A DNA stretch of 5,599 nt from an uncultured Acidobacteriota bacterium (GCA_937952345.1 CALFYN010000656.1:1-5599), one strand, 5' to 3'. Numbered from the stretch's first letter, positions 1 through 5,599 are shown. Notes: generated by a model not told the origin, from the letters alone. Numbers and translations: made by a program.

Positions 1-239
1 GGTAGCTGGCGCTGTAGGGGGGCGGGGTGACGATGGGGCAGGTGCTGGGATCGAGCGATGAGAAGGGGTACAACGTGACGAGCCGTGTGGTGAGCATGGG
101 GGATCTGTATGCCACGGTGTACAAGGCGATGGGGATTGATTGGACGAAGGAGATCATGAGTCCGATCGGGCGGCCGATTAAGATTGCGAACTCGCTGGAG
201 GATAAGACGGGGGAGCCGATCGCGGAGTTGTTGGGGTAA
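1..239 (+). pseudogene. DUF1501 domain protein, C-terminal end with a disrupted frame
   Basis: The frame ending with TAA at 237-239 reads GGGVTMGQVLGSSD, then SMGDLYATVYKAMGIDW, then IGRPIKIANS and IAELLG. This order (glycine triplet, G-Q-V-x-G, D-L-Y-A-T, G-R-P-I, short I-A-E-L-L tail) is that of the C-terminus of DUF1501 proteins, exported sulfatase-like proteins of unknown role that are common in Planctomycetes and Acidobacteria and often sit beside DUF1549/DUF1553 cytochrome-like genes. The same frame meets TAG at 15-17 and at 3-5, just before the glycine triplet. Reading positions 2-16 in the neighbouring frame gives VAGAV, which would join smoothly to GGGVTMG if the six-G run at 17-22 had one G fewer. 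The gene therefore looks frameshifted, but only about five codons upstream are visible, so a base-calling error or another explanation cannot be excluded. GTG at 27 or ATG at 33 could open a short frame, but a separate 70-residue gene is unlikely. The family call is confident; the pseudogene status is not. Confidence 0.65.
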
Positions 240-268
240 GGGGCGCGTTCAGGACGAGCTTCCGATAT

Positions 269-420
269 TCAATTGCACGGCGGGTGTTTGGCGATCCGTT
301 TGGTGTTGCGTACAAGACCGGAAGGAAGGGGCCAATGGCGAAGAAACGATCCGCATCATCTCGGCGCGCCAAGCCAACGCGCGTGAGCGCCGAAGCTATC
401 TGGAGCAAGCCTCTGAGTGA
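269..420 (+). pseudogene. brnT: BrnT-type toxin relic (truncated and frameshifted)
   Basis: Two pieces of a BrnT-like toxin (RelE-fold ribonuclease of type II BrnT/BrnA modules) lie end to end in different frames. Positions 269-307 read SIARRVFGDPFGV, matching the family's 'A..VF.DP' segment. Positions 310-420, one frame over, read VQDRKEG and then GEETIRIISARQANARERR to a TGA at 418-420. 'RIISAR-A---ER--Y' is the signature C-terminus of BrnT. One added base near 309-310 would join the pieces as DPFGVAVQDRKEG. Even so, about 25 residues usually found between the 'QDR-EG' and 'RIISAR' parts are missing, as is the N-terminal 'W-D--K---N--KHG' part; the DUF1501 stop codon lies only 29 bases upstream. 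Only about 50 of the usual 90-100 residues remain, so a working toxin is very unlikely. The relic directly precedes and overlaps the antitoxin remnant, the usual brnT-brnA order. The family call comes from remembered motifs, not from a search. Confidence 0.7.
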
Positions 421-663
421 GCGCCAGAGGAAGGTTGTGGACCGGATTGCGAAACGGCAGGAACGGGCTGATGACACGCAGATCGACTACTCGGAAATTC
501 CGGCGCTGACGGAAAACAATTGGCTGAGTTCCGGCGCCCCTCGAAGAAGTTGATCGCGGTGCGATTGGATGCAGATGTTTTGGATTGGCTGATGAAGTTC
601 GGTCCCGGCTATTCCACGCGGATTAATCAGGTGCTCCGGACGGTGATGTTGCAGAGCCGGTAG
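335..663 (+). pseudogene. brnA: BrnA-type antitoxin, broken by a one-base deletion
   Basis: Reading from ATG 335, the frame runs through KPLSERQRKVVDRIAKRQ and IDYSEIPALTE, then reaches a TGA at 551-553. The adjacent frame continues as KQLAEFRRPSKKLIAVRLD and ADVLDWLMKFGPGYSTRINQVLR to a TAG at 661-663. These are the two halves of a BrnA-family antitoxin: an 'IDxSxIPxLT' linker that binds the toxin, and a C-terminal ribbon-helix-helix-like DNA-binding part with 'VRLDADVLDWL...GPGY.TRIN..LR'. One extra A in the AAAA run at 513-516 joins them as LTEKQLAEFRRPSKK and gives a 109-residue protein, the normal family length. ATG 335 follows a purine-rich ribosome binding site (GGAAGGAAGG, 320-329), but this start overlaps the toxin relic by 86 bases, and GTG 383 is an alternative. 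BrnA normally neutralises BrnT and represses the shared promoter. As written, the frame stops before the DNA-binding half. A -1 ribosomal shift on the A run is possible but unsupported. Confidence 0.8.
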
Positions 664-696
664 CGTCCTACCGAGAACGACGTTTCCACGATTTTT

Positions 697-727
697 CCTC
701 GCAGTGATAGAGCGGGCGAGGCGTTTT
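697..727 (+). terminator. possible weak terminator after the toxin-antitoxin relic
   Basis: CCTCGC at 697-702 can pair with GCGAGG at 716-721 across a 13-base loop, and TTTT follows at 724-727; a T run (692-696) also precedes the stem. A six-pair stem with a large loop and only four T residues is marginal for rho-independent termination. It sits where one would be expected, between the antitoxin relic and the next gene. No convincing -35/-10 pair for the gene starting at 753 was found in 664-752. Confidence 0.25.
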
Positions 728-752
728 CCGCATATCAGAAGTGGAAGAAGCC

Positions 753-2810
753 ATGAGACTCGCTCCGTTCGCTCTGCTGGTTGCTTCGCTGGCTCAGGCA
801 GCCACAAGCACCATTCCTGCGTCCAACTTCGGGTTCTATAGCCAGTCCGGCACATCGAACAGTTCCTCGAATCATGCGGTGGGCTATTACGCCACTTCGA
901 ATCCGGCGGAGTTGCGGAATTTCTTTACGTTCAACGTGACCGGGTTGGCGGGGAAGATCACGGCGGCGAAGTTGCGGGCTTTTAACCCGTCGAGTCCGGT
1001 TGGGTATTCGAGCCCGAATCCCACGGAAACGTACACGCTGTTCGATGTTTCGACGCCGTTGCAGACGCTGGTGACGCTGGCTGGGGGTACGGCTGCGTTC
1101 GCAGATTTGGGGACTGGGACGCAATTGGGTGCGGTGACTGTGTCGGCGGCGGCGAACGGGACGATTGTGGAAGTGAACTTCAACGCGGCGGGGATTGCGT
1201 ATTTGAATTCGGTGAACGGAACCATTGCCGTGGGCGGCGCCATCACCACGCTGAATGCGGGGGGAGCATCGGAGTTTCTGTTTAACTCCGCTTCCGGTGT
1301 ACTGGTGCGGGAGCTGGTGGTGACGTACACAGATGCACCCGTGCCGTGCACGTTTGCCCTGTCGCAGAACACGCTTTCGCTGCCGGCCGGCGGGGGCGGG
1401 GCGCCGGTGAATCTGAACAACACGGGCGGAGAGAATTGCGCCTGGACATCGACGAACGGGAACAACTGGATTACGTTGTCGCCGTCGAGCGGAACGGGTT
1501 CGACGACGATCAACGTCACGGCGGCGGCGAATCCGGGGGCATCGCAGAGGATGGCGGTGATCACCATCGGCGGGCAGACGCTGACGATAACGCAAGCGGG
1601 ACTGGTGATCAGCAGCGGCACACCGTTGCGGTTCGTGAGCATGACTCCGTGCCGGTTGGTGGAGACGCGGCCGGAGTATAACTTCGAAGGACGGACGGGG
1701 ACGTTCGGGCCGCCGTTTTTCACGAGCGGTGAGACGCGGACGTTTGTGCCGCAGGATTCGAACGTATGCGCGATCCCTTCGTCGGCGAAGGCTTACGTGT
1801 TGAATGTGACGCTGGTCCCGAAGGGGAGTGTGGATTTCGTGACGGTGTATCCGGCGGGCGAGGCGCGGCCGGACTTTTGGACGGTGCGGTCGCTGGATGG
1901 GCTGATTGTGGCGAATTCGGCGATTGTGCGGGCCGGCAATGGCGGTGGGCTGAGTGTGTATGCTTCGCACAATACGGATCTGATCATCGACATTTCGGGA
2001 TATTTCACGGATAACGCGGCGGTGTCGAATCTGGTGTTTTATCCGATGACGCCGTGCCGGGTGATTGAGACGCGGGCGGCGTATCGCCCGCAGGCAGGGC
2101 CGTTCGGGCCGCCGTCGCTGGCGGCGAAGCAGGCGCGGACGTTCGTTTTCCCGCAGAGCACGGATTGCCAGATTCCGGCAGGGGCTTCGGCGTATTCGGT
2201 GACGATTACGGTGGTGCCTCCCGGGGCGCTGCCGTTCGTGACGGCGTGGCCGGCGGGGGCTCCGCAGCCGAATGTTTCGTCGATCAATTCGCCGAACGGG
2301 CGCATTCTGGCCAATAGTGTGATTCTGCCGGCAGGGGCTGGAGGCGCGGTGAATCTGTATGCTTTCGAAGCGACGGATGTGATTGTCGATATCAATGGCT
2401 ACTTTGCGGCGGATAACGGCACGGGGTTGTACTACTTCCCGGTGACGCAGTGCCGCGTGGCGAACTCGAATGATGCGTCGTATACAGGAGCGTATGGCGG
2501 GCCGGTCTATGGCGATGAGAGCAAGCGCAGCATTGCGATTCCGGCGTCGAACCGGTGCAGTGGGATCCCGGCGGACGCGAAGGCGTATTCGTTGAATGCA
2601 ACGGCGATTCCGAATGGGAATCCGATGCCGTTTCTTACTGTGTGGCCCACTGGTCAGGCGCAGCCGAATGCTTCGATTGTGAATGCGTTTCAGGGGCAGA
2701 CGGTGAGCAGCGGGTTTCTGGTGCCGGGCGGGACGGGCGGCGCGGTGGACATTTTCGCGTTTCGCAGTACGCATGTCGCATTGGAGATCAGCGGATACTT
2801 CGGGCGCTAG
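753..2810 (+). CDS. secreted BACON-domain protein with three TPCR/SGYF repeats
   Basis: The 685-residue product begins with a signal peptide (MRLAPFALLVASLAQA, likely cut after residue 16). ATG 753 is chosen because GGAAGAAG at 743-750 is a fitting ribosome binding site and the signal peptide starts there; GTG 741 would only add four residues. Residues about 24-193 form a beta-rich domain resembling one seen in exported PEP-CTERM-type proteins ('ELRNFFTFNVTGL', 'NPTETYTLFDV'), but no PEP-CTERM or LPXTG sorting tail is present. Residues about 199-282 are a BACON domain ('WITLSPSSGTGSTTINV', 'ITQAG'), a module often linked to carbohydrate or mucin binding. Residues 292-418, 427-551 and 559-685 are three repeats, each opening with a 'PCR'-like motif and ending in '(S/N)GYF'. 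All eight cysteines lie outside the N-terminal domain, as one pair per domain, suggesting disulfides in an extracellular protein. No catalytic motif is visible, so an adhesive or glycan-binding role is inferred. The gene starts 89 bases after the antitoxin relic and ends 29 bases before the hydrolase gene, with which it may form an operon. Confidence 0.85.
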   Translation: MRLAPFALLVASLAQAATSTIPASNFGFYSQSGTSNSSSNHAVGYYATSNPAELRNFFTFNVTGLAGKITAAKLRAFNPSSPVGYSSPNPTETYTLFDVSTPLQTLVTLAGGTAAFADLGTGTQLGAVTVSAAANGTIVEVNFNAAGIAYLNSVNGTIAVGGAITTLNAGGASEFLFNSASGVLVRELVVTYTDAPVPCTFALSQNTLSLPAGGGGAPVNLNNTGGENCAWTSTNGNNWITLSPSSGTGSTTINVTAAANPGASQRMAVITIGGQTLTITQAGLVISSGTPLRFVSMTPCRLVETRPEYNFEGRTGTFGPPFFTSGETRTFVPQDSNVCAIPSSAKAYVLNVTLVPKGSVDFVTVYPAGEARPDFWTVRSLDGLIVANSAIVRAGNGGGLSVYASHNTDLIIDISGYFTDNAAVSNLVFYPMTPCRVIETRAAYRPQAGPFGPPSLAAKQARTFVFPQSTDCQIPAGASAYSVTITVVPPGALPFVTAWPAGAPQPNVSSINSPNGRILANSVILPAGAGGAVNLYAFEATDVIVDINGYFAADNGTGLYYFPVTQCRVANSNDASYTGAYGGPVYGDESKRSIAIPASNRCSGIPADAKAYSLNATAIPNGNPMPFLTVWPTGQAQPNASIVNAFQGQTVSSGFLVPGGTGGAVDIFAFRSTHVALEISGYFGR
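1626..2807 (+). repeat. three tandem ~132-residue protein repeats
   Basis: The units lie at 1626-2006, 2031-2405 and 2427-2807. Each follows the same order: an opening 'F-x-x-(M/V)-T-x-C-R-(L/V)', a second cysteine about 35-39 residues on, 'A-(K/S)-A-Y' before a strand, 'V-x-P' or 'A-I-P', '(V/A)-W-P-(A/T)-G' or 'V-Y-P-A-G', a 'N-S-x-I(V)-x-A-G' or 'G-F-L-V-P-G' strand followed by glycines, and a final '(S/N)-G-Y-F'. Spacing between equivalent points is 135 and then 132 residues. Units 1 and 2 keep 'TPCR(L/V)(V/I)ETR'. Unit 3 reads TQCRVANSND and has lost the Pro and the Glu-Thr-Arg, so it is the most diverged. The similarity is at protein level; the DNA copies have drifted. Such repeats are familiar from acidobacterial secreted proteins, but I know of no named family for them. 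Confidence 0.8.
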
Positions 2811-2823
2811 GCGCTGGGCTGCG

Positions 2824-2858
2824 TACAATTGGAAGCGGTATGCTGCTTCCAATTGTTT
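2824..2858 (+). promoter_or_regulatory. hairpin enclosing the hydrolase start codon, with a TACAAT box
   Basis: ACAATTGGAAGC (2825-2836) pairs perfectly with GCTTCCAATTGT (2845-2856). Inside it, G2838-C2843 and a G-T wobble (2837/2844) can extend the stem to 14 pairs, closing on a four-base loop TATG (2839-2842) that contains the ATG at 2840-2842. The only ribosome binding site candidate, GGAAG (2831-2835), is in the left arm. T residues run through the end of the stem (2856-2859). The same DNA holds TACAAT (2824-2829), one base from the -10 consensus; no -35 match stands 17 bases upstream. The element could therefore be a translation-blocking hairpin on a readthrough transcript, a terminator or attenuator, or a promoter giving an almost leaderless message with the palindrome acting as an operator. 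The structure is seen directly; its role is inferred. Confidence 0.5.
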
Positions 2859-5404
2859 TCCTGTTGGGTGAATTGGGCTATGGCGCGATGTATCCGAGCG
2901 TGCGGATTGTGGTTGGTACGCAGGCGAGCGAGGTGGATCGAAACGTGGCTGGCGTGCTCGCCGAGCGGATCGCGAAGGCTCGCGTGGCGGGGGAGTCAGA
3001 GCAGGGAATGGCGGGGGAGTTGACGATTCTGCTGGGTGTGCCTTCGCGGCATGCGAAGCTGCGGGGCGGAATGGAGGCGCGGCGGATCCGGCCACTGACG
3101 GCGCTATCGCCGGGAGTGGAGGGGTTCCACTTGCAGACGGCCGGCGGTGGCGTGTTGCTGGCGGCGGGGATGGACGATCGGGGTGTGTTGTACGCGGCGG
3201 GGGAGATTTTGCGGCGGATGACGATTCGTTCCGCCGGTGTGGAGTTTCCTGATTTATTGACGGTGCGTACGGCGCCGGCGTTTGAAGTGCGCGGGACGCA
3301 GTTCGGGCAGAGCGGGGTGGCGCTGGGGAAGGCGAAGGTGCGGCCTTGGACGGAGGAGGAACTGCGGCGGCGGATATTGGATTTCGCGCTGGCGGGTATG
3401 AATACGGTGCAGGTGAGCGAGGGTGTGACAGCGGATGATCCGATATACAAGACGGCGCGCGCGTTCGGGCTGAAAACGCTGATTCATTACAGTGCGAATG
3501 CGGGGCAAGGGCCGCCGGAGTGGGCTGCATCGGAGTCGATTGGGCGGCAGGGGTACTTGTGCCCATCGGTGTCCGCGGCGCGGAAGGCGCTGCTGGAGCG
3601 GTGCGAACAGCGGTTTCGGGACAAGGTGCCGGTGGATTATGTGCGGTTCGTGGGCGGCGATGGCGGAGGCTGTGAGTGCGATCGTTGCCGGCCTTATGGC
3701 GGCGTGTATATCCGGCTGTGCGCGGACATGGCGAAGGTGATCCGGCGGTATCATCCGCGGACGGAATTTTTCGCCACGAATCAGAAATTCGATAACGAGA
3801 GCGACGGGGCGATTTTTGAGTATTTGCGGCAGGAGCCGCGCGAATGGTTACGGGCGTTTTGCTACGGGCCGGGGTCGGATGCGATGAGCTGGCAGCCGGG
3901 ACACCGGCAGAATCATCGGATGGATTTGTTCCGCTATCCGGGTTTTGGGCCTCCGGCGCGGTATGCGCAGGAGATTCTGCATGAGTTGCCTCCGGGGCAG
4001 GATCTGGTGTTTTTCAACGAACTGACGCATTGGCGCTATGCCCAGAATGGATACATTCAGATGTATCCACGGGCGGATCGGAATGGCGATCAGCCTCCGC
4101 CGTGGAATCACTTTTTGTACGAGCGGCATCCGGATCCGGCGTTGACGATGGTGTATGACCGGCTGACGTTCTTCGCCTGGCCCCGTTACTATCACTGGTT
4201 TTTCCATCAGGTGATGCGCTACGGGATCGGGGATGTGACGCATTCCAGCGGGACACAGGATCACTTCAATCAGTGGATGTGGCAGCGGCTGCTGTGGGCT
4301 CCGCAGACGAAGGTGGAAGACGTGGTAGCAGAGTATGCGCGGACGTGGTTCGGGCCGGAGGCGGCTGGGACGATGGCGGAAGCGATTTTCCAGTTGGAGC
4401 AGAATCTGGAGGAGAAACCGGGTGTTTCGATTAGTGGAAAGGATGGGATTGACCGCTATTACCGGCTGGTGAGCGAGGCAGGACGGAAGATGCCGGCGCC
4501 GGCGATGAAGACGAACTGGCTGTGGCGCGAGTACATGCAGAAGGCAGCGCTGGACAAGCACGTGCAGTTGCGCGTACGGCAGCAGGAGGCGCTGCAGAGA
4601 CGGGTGGAAGCGGCGGTGCGGGCGGATGGATCGGACCGGACGATGGCGCGGGCGCTGGCCTGGATGGGGGAATTGCGGGAGACGCCGGAGATGGCGGCGT
4701 TGCGGGGCGAGGCGGAGCGGTTGGGCGAGGAGAGCAATCAGTTGTATGGCGTGCGCAACGAGGGGATCTACAATCTGGATCACGATTTCGTGGGCTTGGG
4801 GTGGCTGAAGCGGCAATTGGAGCGGGCTCGGGCGGCGAGTGGGGAAGCGCGCGCGGAACTGCTGCACATGATCACGGATTACGAAGATGCGGGCGAGGGC
4901 GGCTTCTATGACGATGCGGGGACGCTGGATCGTGCTCCGAACATCGTGCGCGGGTATCCGTTCGATTTCGGGCAGCCGTTTGTGCCGGAGATGCTGTGGG
5001 AGAGCAACCGGCCGAGTCAGCGGACGATGCACTACACGCAGGACGAAGATGAGGGGGTGACGTTTCATTACAAGGGATTGGATGAGAAGGCGCGGTATCG
5101 CATCCGGTTTACTTTGGTGAGGCCGTGGTATCAGGAGCGGTACCGGGGACGGATGAATCAGAAATCGGAGACGATTTACGCGGGGGATTTTGTGCTGGCT
5201 CGGGATTTGGAGGTGCCGGAGAAGGCGAGCGACTTTTTCACCTTCGATATTCCGGTGGGTGCGATCCGGAATGGGGAGTTGGTGGTGCGGTTTGAACGTG
5301 CGGCGGATGTGGCGCGAGGGACGAGAGTGGAGCGAGAGGTGTGGCGGAATAGCGGGGGGTGGGGCACGCTGGTTTCGGAGGCGTGGCTGATGAAGCGGAA
5401 GTAG
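2840..5404 (+). CDS. exported glycoside-hydrolase-like protein (GH67N/GH20b-like plus DUF4838-like)
   Basis: The 854-residue product starts with a hydrophobic stretch (MLLPIVFLLGELGYGA) that looks like a signal peptide, though it lacks the usual early Lys/Arg. ATG 2840 is the first in-frame start after the upstream stop; ATG 2888 would lose the signal. Residues about 18-127 resemble the small N-terminal alpha/beta domain of alpha-glucuronidases and GH20 enzymes, ending in 'GMDDRGVLYAAGEILRRM'. Residues about 140-510 look like a TIM-barrel region of DUF4838 type: 'YLCPSV' (C241), 'FVGGDGGGCECDRC' (C278, C280, C283), 'FFNELTHWRY' (E394), and 'QWMWQRLLWAP...WFGPEAAGTM' from residue 478. Residues about 510-690 are mainly helical and charged. 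From about 698 to the end is a beta-rich, probably carbohydrate-binding-like domain. The likely role is cleavage of an extracellular or periplasmic polysaccharide, but substrate and catalytic residues are not proven; E394 and the Asp of 'GGDGGG' are only candidates. It lies 29 bases after the repeat-protein gene. Confidence 0.75.
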   Translation: MLLPIVFLLGELGYGAMYPSVRIVVGTQASEVDRNVAGVLAERIAKARVAGESEQGMAGELTILLGVPSRHAKLRGGMEARRIRPLTALSPGVEGFHLQTAGGGVLLAAGMDDRGVLYAAGEILRRMTIRSAGVEFPDLLTVRTAPAFEVRGTQFGQSGVALGKAKVRPWTEEELRRRILDFALAGMNTVQVSEGVTADDPIYKTARAFGLKTLIHYSANAGQGPPEWAASESIGRQGYLCPSVSAARKALLERCEQRFRDKVPVDYVRFVGGDGGGCECDRCRPYGGVYIRLCADMAKVIRRYHPRTEFFATNQKFDNESDGAIFEYLRQEPREWLRAFCYGPGSDAMSWQPGHRQNHRMDLFRYPGFGPPARYAQEILHELPPGQDLVFFNELTHWRYAQNGYIQMYPRADRNGDQPPPWNHFLYERHPDPALTMVYDRLTFFAWPRYYHWFFHQVMRYGIGDVTHSSGTQDHFNQWMWQRLLWAPQTKVEDVVAEYARTWFGPEAAGTMAEAIFQLEQNLEEKPGVSISGKDGIDRYYRLVSEAGRKMPAPAMKTNWLWREYMQKAALDKHVQLRVRQQEALQRRVEAAVRADGSDRTMARALAWMGELRETPEMAALRGEAERLGEESNQLYGVRNEGIYNLDHDFVGLGWLKRQLERARAASGEARAELLHMITDYEDAGEGGFYDDAGTLDRAPNIVRGYPFDFGQPFVPEMLWESNRPSQRTMHYTQDEDEGVTFHYKGLDEKARYRIRFTLVRPWYQERYRGRMNQKSETIYAGDFVLARDLEVPEKASDFFTFDIPVGAIRNGELVVRFERAADVARGTRVEREVWRNSGGWGTLVSEAWLMKRK

Positions 5405-5407
5405 GCG

Positions 5408-5599
5408 CTATTCGCCGAGGAGGTGGAGGGCAACTGAGCGGCGGTGCGACATTTCGCGGTGTTCGAAGACGTAGATGCCTTGCCATGTGCCGAGGGCGAG
5501 TTCGCCGGCGATGAGGGGGATGGAGAGTTGGGTCATGGTCAAGGCGGCGCGGATATGGGCGGGCATGTCGTCGGGGCCTTCGATGGTGTGGCGGTAAAG
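5408..5599 (-). CDS. yjbQ: YjbQ-family protein (secondary thiamine-phosphate synthase type), C-terminal part
   Basis: The minus strand reads from the window edge through 63 residues to a TAG (5408-5410 on the plus strand). Motifs in order are IEGPDDMPAHIRAAL, then LSIPLIAGELALGTWQGIY, then FEHR, then HRRSVALHLLGE at the C-terminus. 'AHI-AAL', 'IP--G-LALGTWQ-IY--E' and the closing 'RR-V-L' are the hallmark of the YjbQ/UPF0047 family (TIGR00149, about 130-140 residues), so roughly the last half of the protein is present; the start lies beyond base 5599. Family members can supply a weak thiamine-phosphate synthase activity in the cytoplasm, though their main physiological role is uncertain. The His of 'PAHI' belongs to the conserved active-site cluster. 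The gene converges on the hydrolase gene with only three bases between the stop codons. Its codons end mainly in C, in contrast to the G-ending codons of the plus-strand genes. Confidence 0.9.
   Translation of the reverse strand, partial: LYRHTIEGPDDMPAHIRAALTMTQLSIPLIAGELALGTWQGIYVFEHREMSHRRSVALHLLGE

Noticed and set aside
27..239. Independent 70-residue gene starting at GTG 27
   Set aside because: The sequence is the C-terminal part of a much longer DUF1501 protein and begins in the middle of a conserved motif; no ribosome binding site or signal sequence supports a separate start.
288..316. TTGGCG (288-293) and TACAAG (311-316) spaced by 17 bases as a promoter for the antitoxin
   Set aside because: Each box matches only four of six consensus bases, and both fall in DNA explained as toxin coding remnant; the module's own promoter would be expected upstream of the toxin.
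2555..2839. N-terminal extension of the hydrolase frame back to 2555
   Set aside because: The frame is open by chance inside the third repeat of the upstream gene; the signal peptide begins at 2840, and no start codon lies between the upstream stop and 2840 in this frame.
735..3566. 943-residue open frame on the minus strand, antisense to the repeat protein and the start of the hydrolase gene
   Set aside because: It is extremely rich in Arg, Pro, His and Ser, has no recognisable domain and lies opposite two well-supported genes. It stays open because the G-rich plus strand seldom produces stop codons in that frame.
3848..5068. 406-residue open frame on the minus strand inside the hydrolase gene
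   Set aside because: It has the same Arg/Pro/His/Leu-rich make-up as other shadows in this G-skewed DNA, no motif, and lies wholly antisense to a gene with clear family features.

Overview
The window looks like chromosomal DNA of an acidobacterium, most likely the Solibacter/Bryobacter group. This is inferred from three things: a DUF1501 protein tail, a secreted protein combining a BACON domain with 'TPCR...SGYF' repeats, and a DUF4838-like hydrolase, in GC-rich DNA with codons ending mostly in G. No marker gene is present, so the assignment is tentative.

Layout, left to right. (1) 1-239, plus strand: the C-terminal end of a DUF1501 protein whose reading frame is blocked by stop codons near the window edge. 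(2) About 269-663, plus strand: a decayed BrnT/BrnA-type toxin-antitoxin module. The toxin survives only as two fragments in different frames. The antitoxin is nearly whole but broken by a single missing A at 513-516. (3) 664-752: a short gap with a weak possible terminator. (4) 753-2810, plus strand: a secreted protein of 685 residues with a signal peptide, a beta-rich N-terminal domain, a BACON domain and three ~132-residue repeats. Its eight cysteines fall as one pair per domain. (5) 2811-2839: a 29-base gap whose right side forms a long perfect hairpin, with the next start codon in its loop. (6) 2840-5404, plus strand: an exported, multidomain, glycoside-hydrolase-like protein of 854 residues. 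(7) 5408-5599, minus strand: the C-terminal 63 residues of a YjbQ-family protein, tail to tail with the hydrolase and separated from it by 3 bases.

The two intact plus-strand genes encode exported proteins and are 29 bases apart, so they may be co-transcribed and may act together on an extracellular glycan. The hairpin and a TACAAT box at their junction leave open separate control of the second gene. The toxin-antitoxin relic and the YjbQ gene have no visible functional link to them. The plus strand is strongly G-rich over C under both plus- and minus-strand genes, which suggests a replication-linked bias. That bias also explains the very long but meaningless open frames on the minus strand.
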